From: Rhabditoides inermis
Lineage: Eukaryota; Nematoda; Chromadorea; Rhabditida; Rhabditidae
Assembly: GCA_963966185.1 (NCBI GenBank)
Contig: CAWZYM010000292.1
Coordinates: 62,001 to 126,000 of the forward strand
Reading direction: 5' to 3'
DNA: 64,000 nucleotides
Both the position numbers and the translations under genes were made by a program. Shown one piece after another: positions 1 through 12,056 of the stretch (its first letter is position 1; the number at the start of each line of letters is the position of its first letter). The notes under the pieces are model-generated. The model was not told the DNA's origin. It saw nothing but the letters and a program-made list of their open reading frames with translations, and did not search any database.

Positions 1-1022
1 AGAAAGGAATTGCGAACGCAGAAGCAGAAAACAAACACTACTTGCAATCTAGTTTGTTTGTATATGGCCTAAAAATTGAACAACATCTGCATATGTTTCA
101 ATATGCAGGCCTGTTATGAAAACAAACTTTTGGATTGACACGTAACCACGAAAAAAACATCACCTTTCTATTCATTGTCTCAATAAAAAAGTAGTACATG
201 GATAGAAGCACATGTCTATGATCGGAAGTCCAGTGCAGTGAAACGTATTTGAAACGTGACTCACACAGCATTTCAGATTCGACCGAGCCCGCAGCGACTA
301 GTCACGAGCATGCAGCAGATGAGAGGTCTTCCTATTCTCTACTCCTTATTACTACGATACCACAACATCCCAGCCCCCCCCCTCTCATCGAGATTGGTTT
401 CTAATAATAACCACGCTCGCTACATCTCATTAAAACAAAACAGTAGACGAAAACATCATCAAATTTTTAAAAAAAGATGCACTATGAGGAGGGCTCTCGA
501 GTGATAGTAGGACGGAACTGCAAAAGGACAGAGTTGCAACGGACGGAGGTGCAACATGGAAAGGACGGATTTGCAAATTTCTTCCACTCGCTGGAATTGT
601 GTACTATTGACGTACTATACTATGTACTATACTATTGACGTGCAAGTGAGAGGGATACAATATTCAGTTTTATAGATGCACCCCATTCCCATCCAGCATA
701 GATAGAGCCTGGATCTGCTCGCAACTCAATTTCCAAGTATCGCGCGTATATCGAATAAGGAAAATTTGTTATAGAGCAAACTGCGCACGACTAAAAGTCA
801 CCAAAATCATGCCTCTATCGAACGTATAGGGATAGAGGAAATTGAGAATGCCTTGGGGGTGACGCGCTGCGCGCGTCAAAAAAAATTTCAGGATTATTCC
901 TTCGGACAGCGAGGAAGGACAGGTGGACTATGTGATGGAGGAGGAGGAGGAGGAGGAGAGAAAGGAGCAGAGGGAGCAGACGAACAGGAGTGGGTGAAGG
1001 GGGGAGGGAGAGAGAGAGGAGG

Positions 1023-1056
<34 letters not shown>

Positions 1057-1271
1057 TTCTTCCAGACCCCATCTCCGTTCTCCGTCCCACCAAGCCCGCG
1101 AAGATCTACCACAAGGAGAAGCTCAAGGTAAAAAGTTCAGTTTTTTGGGTAGCCAAATAGTCGGATGGTGCAGGAAATATAGGCTCATCAATACAGAACA
1201 GTTGGAAAAAGATGTGAAAGAAAACAGAAGTAGGCGTAGATATTCAGTGATATGTAGAAGACTTTTGGATT
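1..1271. other. 5' flank, possible N-terminal exons of the sphingomyelin synthase-like gene
   Basis: No complete gene is seen. Two stretches look exonic on the plus strand. One follows an acceptor near 890 and encodes an acidic run around 940-960. The other lies at about 1053-1129, after a GA-only tract and before a GTAAAA donor, and has three open phases. Either could be 5' UTR or encode a cytosolic N-terminus spliced to the exon that starts near 1258. A GA microsatellite occupies roughly 935-1052. Nothing else is recognised in the first 800 bases. Confidence 0.3.
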
Positions 1272-2470
1272 ATGAGCGAACCAACTCGCAAGAAATCGTT
1301 TCACATTCAGACCTTTCTGGTGTTTCTTCTATTCGCGGCCGCGCTGATTCTCAACCGATTCGCACTGAGCATCGTCAGCGAGATTGTCAGCAGGTTGGGA
1401 GAGAGAGGGAGAGAGAGAGATAGAGATAGAGAGAGGGAGAGAGAAAGAGGAAGGGAGATTAAGAGCAGAGGGGGAGTGAGAGGGAAAGAGAGAGAGAAAG
1501 GGTGGGGTAAGGGAGTGACATTGAGGTAGAGAGGAAGGATAGGTAAAAAAAGGGACGAGGGGAAGAAAGAGATGAGGGATAGAGTGAAAATAGAGAAAGT
1601 CAAAAAGAGTGTTTACCAGTCATACAGTGTGTAAAGTTTTGAACTTATGATAAGGCTGGCATTTCTTGAACATTCACAAAATAAATTAATAGAAGCGTTT
1701 GCAAGCAGTGGCTACTTCTGCGGGCAATTCTGGGAAATCAAAAATACCAGCACGACTGTATATATAAACGGTGACGTGAAACATGTTCGTATAATTTAGG
1801 AATGGGATATGTGTTAAGCTCGAAAAATGAGGACTATGCATCGTCGAGGCTATAAAATACTAGGAAAGAATGAATAATGAAAGTATCTTTTTCAAAACAC
1901 ATGTTTCAGTGACTCACATAGAACACATATGATATACCAATAAAATGATGAATAAAAAGAGAAAATACAACCTGAATGTTGTGATTGATGCACATAATAC
2001 TCAATGAAAGATTCTCAAGAAAGTTACTACTCTTTTACGTTTGTCCAGGAAGTGAAAAGAGAATAACAAACTCGCCCTCGTGTCATTGAAAAATACGCAT
2101 AATAACATATTACTACTTACTACCCCATACTTTTACGTTACAGCAGGCATTTCATAAGTAATGAAGTAGTAACAATGCTGATAATTTTGTACTGGAAAAA
2201 TGAGAAAATTAAGTGAGAATGATAAAAGCGGAAAACATGGGGCGGTCATTTTTCCACCGGTTCGCGTACGCATGTAGCAAATGCTTTGAGCGAATGCGAG
2301 TCTATATTTGCCAGTTCCGGGCTGAAAAACTTTGGCAATTGAGAGTTGCAGTAGTAAGGAACAAATGACGTGTAGGTGGGGGTTAGTGTGAGAATCTTTC
2401 ATTTTTCATTTTACAGTTTGAGTGCTCGATGTGAGGCAATTGGGCTTATGCGGTTCACTGTTATTCAAGT

Positions 2471-2560
<90 letters not shown>

Positions 2561-3160
2561 GTCACGCAATGTCGCGGGATCGGAACGTGATATCATTGAC
2601 AGTAATCCTGCGAATCGCATTACAATAAAACAATTTGCGATTCTACGCAATAATGTTTTATTAGAACATTGATTAAAAAAGAGGGAGTAACCTATAGCTA
2701 GTCTCTCTCTCTCTCTCTCTCTCTCGTGTGCCGTATTGTAGAAGAGGAAAGTTATTGACATAAAGCAGCGACATAATCCCCAGTGATTGTCTCCTATTGT
2801 TGTTTTAAACATCTTCATCATTTCTCTAATTTACAGGAATGCTCTGCCCGATCTATCACATTCGCTCTTCGAACAGGCGGTGGGTGAGCAGTAAACAAGT
2901 AAACAAGTAAACAAACTAACAAACATGTAAACAAGTATAGGACTGGGCTCTGCACTCTCGTCGCTATCTGCGGTGGTGCGGGGTGGAGCTGCCGTTCTAC
3001 TGTATGATACTCTTCCACAAACACAGGTAGTCTCTCTTTCTCTCTCCTCTCTCTCTCCCTCTCTCACTCCCTCTCTCTCTCCCTCTCTTTCCCTCCCTCC
3101 CTCCCTCTCTCTCTCTTTCTCCTTCTCCTTCTTTCTCTCCCTCTCCCTCTCCCTCTCTCC

Positions 3161-3209
<49 letters not shown>

Positions 3210-5520
3210 CCTCTCCCTCTCTCTCTCTCCCTCCCTATCTCTCTCTTCCTCTCGCTTTCTCTCTCCCTCCCTCTCCCTCTTCCTCTCCCTCTCTCTCTCT
3301 CCCTCTCCCTCCCTCTCTCTCCCTCCCCCTCTTCCCCTCCCTCTCTCTCTCCCCCTCTTCCCCTCCCTCTCTCTCTCTCTCTCTCCCTCTCTCTCTCTCT
3401 ACTCTCTCCCTAGATGGATCGTCGCCCGCCGCATCTTCTACATCCTCACCATCCTCTACGTGATGCGTGCCATCTCCATCATCGTCACCCACACCCCCAC
3501 CAGCTATCAGAACTCGAACGAGTATGTCTTGTTTACTTGTTTGTTTACTTGTTTACTTGTTTGTTTACTTGTTTACTTGTTTGTATACTTGTTTACTTGT
3601 TTGTTTACTTGTTTACGTGTTCGTTCACTTGTTTACTTGTTTGTTTACTTGTTTACTTTACAGGGTGTGCCGCCTCCCGTCCGCCAACTTTGACCACGGC
3701 TTTCTGTTCTTCGCGTCGAATATGTTCATTGGCGGCTTCAACATGTTTGTGAGTGTTTCTCTCTTTTTTTTTAAACTGTCTTATATTTATTTTGTTATTG
3801 GAACACCAAGGTTTTTGTTGTTGTTCTAGTGATGTGTGACATGTACTTCTATGCTCGCAATAAGTTGCGCGCTGTGGGGTAGATCAGAGGAATGCGGAGA
3901 GTCAGCTCTTGGCAATAGTGCGCAAAACAAGAGAGGAAGACGGTTATGGAACCGTGTTTCGAACTGCAAGCGAGGTAGATCGAAAACTATCGCTCTGGCG
4001 CAGAGTATATTCAGTCATGTCTTGTTAGATTTAGTTGCCAAGACCAAAACACGTTGGCGTAGTGGTTCAAGGTAGGCATTTAATTTCTATGACGATGTGT
4101 CACTGGTCAGGATGGAATAAATAGAGTACTCTCATTTTTAGGGTCTGGGCGAGTTCATCCCTCTTCCGCGCGAGCTGCCACTCGATCGCCCGTCTGGAAT
4201 ACTGTGCGGAGACCTTCTATTCTCCGATCTCACCACCAGGTGCGTTTGGGCATCCGCTTCCGTCCCCTAGATGGTGTCCGTTCGAAGCAGAGACCTACTA
4301 TGTTGTAATCGCGTTGTGTGGTAGATCAGAAGATGATAGGCCCGTGAATGAAAGATAGACTGTTACTGTATCATATGAATACTCTCTGGTGTAAAAGACA
4401 ACCTACCATCTCATTTAGCATGTCGACCATGTCGGCGTTCGCCAATCACTACCTCGCCAACTCGCTCTGGCCCGTCAAGTAAGACTCTCTCCAATTGCAC
4501 ATACCTTTCATGAACTCTCCATTTCATTCAATTACTCGTTCCAACTCAATAGTCTCGTGCATTGATCAGTCCTTATTCTATCATAACTACACGTAAATAT
4601 ATTCCTCTCTCTCTTTCTCTCTCCCTCTCCCTCTCCCTCTCCCTCTCCCTCTCCCTCTCCCTCTCTCTCTATCTCTCTCTCTCTCTCTCTCACTCTCTCT
4701 CACCCCCCCCCCTGCAGGATGTCTCTGGGTGTCTGTCTGGCAGTGTCGATGTGCTTCTCCGTCATCTCCCGCTCCAACTATACTGTCGATGTGATCATGG
4801 GATACTTCCTCAGCCACATCATATTCAGGTGAGTGGGTTGTGATTATGCTTCACTTTTCGTATCTGTAACGAAAAAAAAACTATGAGAATTGCTCAGTTT
4901 TTGAGTTAGTTTGTACATTACACACCAGCTGTGACGCTAGGACGCTTTCTTTTCGAAAAGTCAAAGCGTTGTCCATTGTTCACTAGCCTTTTCAGTCTGT
5001 ATCACCGATATTCAAAAGTCCTTCTCTCAAAAGCGTTATTGATTGATTCTTGATTCTACATGGTCTGATGAACAAACTCCCCTGTTCGCAGTCTGTACCA
5101 CGCGTTCTGTGCGGTGCCGCACCGGCAGCGTCGGAAGGCGTCGGCCTTCAGACGAGTCGTCCTCTTCTGGACAATGTTCGAGTGCGAGAGACACACTCCG
5201 GCGGGGGCACTGCCCAAGCAACTCAGCTGGCCATGGCAACAGCCCAAGGTGGGGAGGGAAGGGGGAGAGAGAGGGGGGGAGAGAGAGGGGGGAGAGAGAG
5301 GGGAGAGAGAGGGGAGGGGAGGGGAGAGAGAGAAAGAGAGAGAGAGAGCGAGGGAGGGAGAGAGCGAGAGGGGGAGGGGGGGGGGGGGAGAGAGAGGAAA
5401 GAGAGGATACTTCAGTTTCTGCACCGCGCGATCGAAGAGTTCTCGAATGCGGAGAGGCACACTGTCTCTGGAAGAATCGCCCTTTTCCTCACTCGATACA
5501 GGATGAAACTGCACATGTAA
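1272..5520 (+). CDS. sphingomyelin synthase family protein, probable pseudoenzyme
   Basis: Ten phase-consistent exons: 1272-1393, 2837-2879, 2941-3026, 3414-3521, 3664-3748, 4142-4239, 4419-4478, 4718-4828, 5092-5248, 5404-5520; 328 aa from this ATG. Family members are Golgi or plasma-membrane multi-pass enzymes that move phosphocholine from phosphatidylcholine to ceramide. Landmarks match the family in order: TM1 (about residues 12-37), LPD, DWALHS, FHKHRWIVARRIFYI, RAISIIVTHTP, CGDLLFSDLTT (170-180) and NYTVDVIMGY (221-230). In active enzymes the last two are CGDxxxSGHT and HYTxDV. Both histidines of the catalytic triad are replaced here, by Leu178 and Asn221, and only Asp225 remains, so catalysis is unlikely. 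The start is uncertain; extra N-terminal exons may lie upstream. Intron 2 is built of GTAAACAA repeats and intron 4 of TTTACTTG repeats; most others carry CT or GA tracts. Confidence 0.8.
2474..2555. repeat. (TA)n microsatellite, about 40 repeats
   Basis: Uninterrupted TA dinucleotides inside the first intron of the sphingomyelin synthase-like gene. The tyrosine/isoleucine ORFs across it are artefacts. Confidence 0.95.
3027..3413. repeat. CT-rich microsatellite filling an intron
   Basis: The whole intron between exons 3 and 4 of the sphingomyelin synthase-like gene is CT/CCT repeat, from just after the GTAGTC donor to the CCCTAG acceptor. The Ser/Leu ORFs read through it have no support as protein. 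Confidence 0.9.
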
Positions 5521-6485
5521 CATGTAAATTACAGGTGAGTGCGTATTACCTGAATGAATTTGAATTGTGTTTTTCAGCTGATCGTTACACTTACACTTAC
5601 AAACAATCGAAACAATAGTGAAAATCGACCGAGTGCGAGCAAATATGAACTTTGAGTGTGTCCAACTGTGTAAAATGTTCTGTTACAATAAACGATGGTG
5701 TTTTGAATGTTTTCAAGAGAGGTTGGAAACATTGTATGTGGATGGATGGATGGATGTGGAGGTTGCGAGATGAGGGACTATCGAGCTGGTCTCGGATTCG
5801 TGAATCTGACTGAAGGGTTCGGACGTCTCTCACATCACATGTCGTCTCATGCATTTTGATGTCCCCACATTTTATTTTGAATTCACGTTTGTCTTCGCCA
5901 ATACATTTGAGGAAGTCGAGACTTCATTTCGATGTATGGTAATGAACTTCATCTCACGATCGAACTGTCACCATATCGCTCTTATATTTCTACACACTTT
6001 ACCTGGAATCGGTGAGCTTTATATGAAGTATTGCTCGAGAAACTATGGATAAACCGAAAACTAAACCACTTTTCAGCTATTCGAATACGAACGTCTCTTT
6101 TTCTCGATTTCAATCATGGTATCTCTGCGAAAGAAACAACAAGGAAAAATTGCGTGTTATGACAGCGCAAAATCCGATTTGACAGCCAAACATTTCAATG
6201 ATTTGAGAGCTTCTTGGAAATGAATGAAGAACGCAGCAGTCTTCTAATATCACAAAAAATCATTACACTGTGTCTCCATATCTCTTCAAAATCGATTTCG
6301 AGAATGTAGTTACGATTTGGAAACCTCTTTTGGTTTTCGTTCATTTTTATCACCTGCAAATTCTACTTATATGTTTATACATTGTTTCACGAATTGTCGC
6401 ATCATCCAGTGCTTGATTTCTGAAAATGACCATTGTTCCAATAACAAATCAAAATATGTAAATAATGATTGACCCTGGTTCTCAC
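5521..6485. other. intergenic, convergent gene ends
   Basis: Lies between the stop of the plus-strand sphingomyelin synthase-like gene and the last recognised exon of the minus-strand ET-module gene. A possible further minus exon sits near 6370-6425, but its phase does not fit. No other gene or repeat is recognised. Confidence 0.5.
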
Positions 6486-7512
6486 TGCGGACTTCTTTGC
6501 TGTTTCGACGGTCTGGTTACAGAATGGCTCGTTGCATAGAATAATTCGCATAGGACGAAGAGACGAATCCAACTGGTGCACGCCCGGCTAAAATTGTAGT
6601 ACAATCAACATTTTCTTTAAAAAGTACTTGCGTAAACAGATGAACTTTGTCTTATCCCAATGCAGCAAAAGCACATGCATAAAACGTTTACAAATACTAA
6701 CACAAACCTGCACCTCTCTCTCCTCTCTTTCTCTCTTATCTCTCCTATTTCTTACTTAATCCTTATTCTCTGTTCACTTGTATATCGTTGTGTTCACTGG
6801 TTAGTATCAACAGAACTTTCCCGAATGCGCAGGTTTGTGTTAGTATTTGTAAACGTTTTATGCATGTGCTTTTGCTGCATTGGGATAAGACAAAGTTCAT
6901 CTGTTTACGCAAGTACTTTTTAAAGAAAATATATGTCCTTTTGTTAAATTTCATAGAAATTTTGAATATGTGCTGAATTATGACTATTCATCTGGATTAT
7001 ATCAAAAACTAAAATCTCTAAAAACTAAAATCAAAAATCTCTCACTCCCTCTGTTCTCTCCTTCTCTTCGTTCCTTCTCTCTCTTTCACTGTTCCTTCTC
7101 TCTCTTTCACTGTTCTCTCTCTCTCTCTCACTCTCACTTTTTGCCCTTCTCTCTCTGTCTCTTTATATCTTTCAGCTCTTCTATCAACGTTTACAAATAC
7201 TAACACAAACTCTCGGCCGTTCTCTCTCTCTCTTCTTACTCTCATGTACCACAGATCACACGTTACGTTTCGGATCGCCGTTACGTTTCACAAAACGTTT
7301 TTCCCCACATATTTTCTCACTACCGTTCGGAGTCGCGCCTACTGCGCTCTTTCTCCTGGTTATAGTTGGCGGACCCAAAACAACGCAAACCCGGCGCGAA
7401 TTAGACGCTGGCGGCGGCGGGGCGAACTACACTCAAAGTGCTAGTTGGAGAACACGCGCAGAAAACGCGAGAGAGTACGCTTTCGGCAGAGAGTCAGAGT
7501 GACTGGAAACGA

Positions 7513-7595
<83 letters not shown>

Positions 7596-10500
7596 ACACA
7601 CCCACACGCTGGCCTCTCGCCTCATGGGTGCGCGAGATCGTTCATAACTTCTTTCGGAGAAAAGATACAAAGATGCCCACGACCAATGATCTGTCCTACG
7701 GAACGGTGCGAATCTAACTAACATGAATTAGATCAGTTCACATTGTTGCTAACATGACCTTTAGATATCGCTTCTTGAAAATTCTGGCGCGAGCCCTATC
7801 CTAAGCCAAAAGAGAGGGCGCTGCGCGCCCTCTCTAATTGATCATGTAAAATATTGGAGCAATAGTAAATTAAAACTGATGCATTATCATTTACATTACA
7901 CAACCAACGTCGTACTTAGCATGAACCTGTGTCTTGTGTGTCAGCAGTGTCTCGTTGACGCTGAGGCAGCCCGTGTATGTGACATATCTGCGTCCATTCC
8001 ACACTCTTTTCACCACACAAAAGTCGCCGCGGCAAGTCGATCCAGTGAGATTCTGAAAACGAGTATTTCCACATGTATTTTTTTATTCGTCATTGTCATC
8101 GCACCCAACGAAACCAGTGTGCATCGTACTCGTTTAGGTAGCAGTCCACGATTCCATCGGAAACCGGAAATGGTGCTGCTCCTTTGTTGCAATTGTTCTG
8201 GAACAATTGAAAAGCAGTATTCGCAACGATAAATGTAAACCTAACTGACCTCGTTATTACATTGGCATTCCGTATGATTTCCGTAGCCAAGATTCCACTG
8301 AAAGCATTCAAAAACTGTTTCGCTGTTTCGCAGCACAAAAGGAAGTGAAGAGAAGGTTTATCCTTCGATGCGATCTTCTCGCAGCGAGGTCCTATCCCTG
8401 CGGGTGCGCCCCTTCCTTGTGCTGTCAGTCAGCTCTCCACCATTGAGATTTCGTATGCACATGTACACAAAACTATTTCCAAACTAGCATCTAAAATGAA
8501 CACGAGCCCTGACAATATTTCGCATGCCTTTTTGAAAAATACGGTTGATACGATTTCGATCCCACTCTCTATTCTTTTTTCAATGTCTACTTCCGTATGC
8601 AATGTCCCTGAGATTTGGAAACTGGCGTATATAAAACCTCTTTATAAAAAGGGGGCTCGTGATGATCCACTCAACTACCGGCCTATCAGCCTTATAAGTA
8701 GTGTTGCGAAAGTTCTGGAACGCATATGCGTCAAGCAAATTACGGAATTTCTTGAGAGGAATTCGCTTCTCACATCTAGGCAATTTGGCTTTCGCAAGAA
8801 TAGATCCACAAACGCTCAACTTATTGAGTGTCATAGTCACTGGTTGAAACACCTATCTAATGGAATGGTTATCGATTGTACATACTTTGATTTCAAGAAG
8901 GCATTCGATACTATTAATCACAACTTGCTATACAAAAAGTTGCATTCGCTGGGAATTCGCGGTAACGTATTGGGATGGATTAGAAGTTTCTTGACCGACC
9001 GTCGCCAACAAGTAATGGTCGGTGATGAGCTTTCCTCTCCACGGCTTGTCAACTGTGGTGTACCACAGGGGTCTTGCCTAGGTCCCATACTGTTCAATGT
9101 ATATATTAATGATATCATCTCCAATCTTCCCGACTATGTTGAGTGTGCGCTTTACGCCGATGATTTGAAAATTTCCTTCGCATTTGATGCGAATGATCCT
9201 TCCGCCCAGCATAAATTTCAAGTGGCAATTGATTTAGTCGCATGGTGGTCCCTTCAGTGGGGTTTACAAATATCTACTCAGAAAACACAGATACTGCATA
9301 TAGGACGTCGTAATCCCAGGCATGAGTATTCCGCACACGGCACAACTCTCGCCCCTGCCGATACTGTCAGGGATTTAGGCGTCTCTATCAGCAGTTCTCT
9401 TGTCTTCGACGATCACTATTCCAACATTGTTCAGAATACGTTTCACTCCATAAACGACTTTCTGCGCGTATATCGTACTCGCAATCTCACTGTTCTTAAA
9501 GTTGCATACGTAACCTATTTTCGGTGCCAACTTGAGTATTGTACAGAATTATGGAATCCTAAAGATGTGGGGTCGGTGAATCTGATTGAGTCGGTACAGA
9601 GACATTTTACGCGCCGAATATGTCACCGTGCCGGCTTTTTCTCGCTCACTTATCCCCAACGCCTCCAGCTATTAGATCTCCAAACGCTCGAAGAGCGACG
9701 CTTAATAAACGATATTGCGTATATTCATAAGGTTATGACTAATCGCACTAGTCTAGAGTATTCTGGCCTCTTCAACATTGTACCTTCCCGGTCTCGCGTT
9801 TCTCATGGGTGGCGCCTGATTCCTTGCTTTGACACAACTTTAAAGAGCAGCACGTTTTTCAGTAGGGTTTTTGCACTATGGAACACACTCCCCAACAACA
9901 TCATTTTATCTGCGAAACATCAAACAGTGAAATCGTACCTCCTAGATAACCCCCATTTGTTCCCTCCGTCCAAAATTAGATAAGTGCTCATTTGGGAACC
10001 TGTGTTATCTGTTTTATCCTATTTTTGTGTTTATTTATTTTCCAATGCCGTATTCACTCTTATTATGTGTTTGTCCTGTGTTCATATATATAGTATACGC
10101 GGTAATAAATATTATTATTATTATTAAGTGAGAAAACGAAACGTACGCACCTGGTAGCATGCATTGTTGTTCAAAGCAGACACATGACGGGATACTTGTT
10201 GAACGTGTAGTTTTGCTGTGTGAGGGTAACCTAAATAACAACTATTGAAATAGAGCAAGAGTATGAGGGAGAGAGAAAGAAATTAGTACATAAGTTGTAC
10301 TGGTTCTAACATCGCGTTGCAACTGCAAGAAATATTGCGATTACAAGAATTCTTGCGATTGCAACTAGAGTTTCGTTCGGCTGCCGAAATGACGACCGAA
10401 AAATAGACATTTCGGCAAATGATGACCGATTTCGGAATTTCCGAAATGGCCGATCCCGAAATCCGATCTGTTCGGCAATGACCGAACCGAAGTTTCGGAA

Positions 10501-11261
10501 ACCGTTTCGGAATCGTTCGGCGCGGCCGTTCCTTTCGGCCGCGCTTTTCGAAATTGCCGAAAAATATTAGAATAATTTCTGGAAGGAGGGATTTTCGCTT
10601 GACTCGACCGTGTTCACGAGTTGATAGTGGAGAATGAGTGAACCATCGGTGAGTTACATTTCATCAATATCATGCAAATGTGTTTTTCGGAATTTCCGAA
10701 ATGGCGCGACCCGAGTTCGGTCATTGCCGTTTCGGCGCGCGCCTTCGGTTCGGAAATTCCGAAAAGTGTTCGGTTATTTCCGAAACGGAAATTTCGAAAT
10801 CGTCATTTTTCGGAAATGACCGTTTCGGAAATCGAACGAAACTCTAATTGCAACATTGCAATCTTGACCTCACTTTGTTCACGTCCGTAGCTATCCACTA
10901 TGTAACGGCAAGAGTATCCTTTCACTGTTTTCCCTGTCAATGAATTGCCCGCTTCGATCTGATTCCAGCAGTCTGTCTGAAACATTGATAATCAGTGTAC
11001 TTTTTTATCGTATCACTTTATGTGTATATTCATGATATTTTCATGGTTCAAAACTCATTGTTTGTGTACCTGAATGATTATTTTATTTTATTTGATGTAT
11101 TTTACCTTTTACTTCACTATATCTATTTCTAAAAATTATTATTTCTTACATCTGCTGCCAAGTTGGTTTTTGGATGAATGGCATCGTATTTTCTCCAGTC
11201 GTTGCAATAATCTTCTCTAAAAAAAGTTTGAAACGTCAATAATTCTGAATGTTTGCGGACT

Positions 11262-11299
<38 letters not shown>

Positions 11300-11611
11300 G
11301 GAGAGAGAAAGAGAGAAAGAGAGAAAGAGAAAGAGAGAGAGACATTGCGCGATCTGTGAGACTGAAGAGAACGCGAAACGATATGTGCACGAACGCGTGC
11401 AAATTGAAAGAGGAAAATATTTAGCACGCATTTAGAATAAAAGAGCGATGCTCGACTGCGGAACGGTCTTCGAAGAAGAGAAAAGACAAGGAAGAAAAAT
11501 AAAGAGAGAATGGAGAATTCTAGGGTACACTCACCGGCACACACATGCCCTGTCGCCCTTCCCATTCGATGAGCAACCAAGAGTTCCATCAGTGTATCCA
11601 AGTATGCAGAA
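6486..11611 (-). CDS. secreted ET/Ly6-like cysteine-module protein (partial model)
   Basis: Eight minus-strand exons join in one phase: 11535-11611, 11150-11216, 10874-10976, 10151-10215, 8250-8297, 8105-8197, 7927-8052, 6486-6587. The product carries repeated motifs of nematode extracellular ET-type modules: GYTDGTLGCSSNGKGDRACVC, ECQCNNENNCNKG, TCRGDFC followed by YTGCLS, and ILCNEPFCNQT. These resemble the CKGDYC and LFCNEDYCN motifs of the plus-strand gene at 15.3-18.1 kb, so the two are paralogues in divergent orientation. The modules are expected to be disulfide-bonded and extracellular; the ligand is unknown. The signal-peptide exon (above 11.6 kb) and the 3' end are not found. A LINE lies in the 8298-10150 intron and a Helitron-like element in the 6588-7926 intron, both without disturbing exons. 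Confidence 0.7.
6605..7837 (+). mobile_element. Helitron-like non-autonomous element, copy 1
   Basis: Begins TCAA after an A and ends with a GC-rich hairpin (GAGAGGGCGC / GCGCCCTCTC arms, about 7812-7833) directly followed by CTAA and a host T: the TC...hairpin-CTRR, A|T-insertion signature of Helitrons. The copy at 43011-43706 shares both termini and much of the interior. Inside are a foldback (arms about 6625-6712 and 6832-6931), a CT tract, a shared GC-rich block at 7366-7500 and a CA microsatellite. No Rep/helicase ORF is present, so it is non-autonomous. Confidence 0.65.
7513..7600. repeat. (CA)n microsatellite
   Basis: About 40 CA dinucleotides inside the first Helitron-like element. 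It is absent from the second copy, so it expanded after the two diverged. Confidence 0.95.
8349..10125 (+). mobile_element. 5'-truncated CR1/jockey-type LINE with intact reverse transcriptase
   Basis: Carries an uninterrupted reverse transcriptase ORF (ATG at 8496, stop at 9983, 495 aa; the reading frame is open from 8349). Motifs in order: LNYRPISL, FGFRKNRST, YFDFKKAFDTI, GVPQGSCLGPILFNVYIND, the catalytic ALYADDLKI, GLQISTQKTQIL and the C-terminal thumb region. The endonuclease ORF is missing because of 5' truncation. The 3' end is an ATT/TTA repeat tail at about 10092-10125. AAGTGA occurs at 8343-8348 and again at 10126-10131, a likely target-site duplication. It sits in sense-opposite orientation inside an intron of the minus-strand ET-module gene. 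Confidence 0.85.
10375..10850. repeat. dense CCGAA/TTCGG palindromic cluster
   Basis: The short motif TTCGGAAATTTCCGAA and fragments of it recur in both orientations throughout this stretch, which lies in the intron between the 10874-10976 and 10151-10215 exons of the ET-module gene. A non-repeat segment (about 10565-10665) splits it. It is not a simple tandem array; successive palindromes differ in spacing. Confidence 0.7.
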
Positions 11612-11785
11612 CTATAAAAAGTAGTTGAATAAAACGACAGTATACAACGAGTAAAAAGACATTACGTGTTCTTGTTTCATCCCGAAATATGCATGGTTTT
11701 GCATCATAGCGCAGTATTTTCCCTCACATGTGCGATTGAAATAGACAGTGTTACTGGAAACATTATTTATTATCTCTCTCTCTCC

Positions 11786-11827
<42 letters not shown>

Positions 11828-12056
11828 GCTCTCTCTCCTTTTTCTCGCTCACCCATGTTTGATACTCCAATGACATTTGACTGTTGCAGCAATCGGAAAC
11901 AACAAAATGAACAAATAGCATATTTCGAGTTTCATATAATAAGTTTATTACCGTGTACATTTGGAGAAACAGTTCAATACAGCAAAATGAGCAATGGCAT
12001 ACGGTATGAGAGAGAAAAAAAAAGTGTAAAATGATACAGAAAGCATCGAAAGTTGA

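Noticed and set aside
2973..3413. Ser/Leu-rich ORF over CT repeats
   Set aside because: It crosses an exon-intron boundary; the repeat is intronic, and homology supports only the 2941-3026 exon in another frame.
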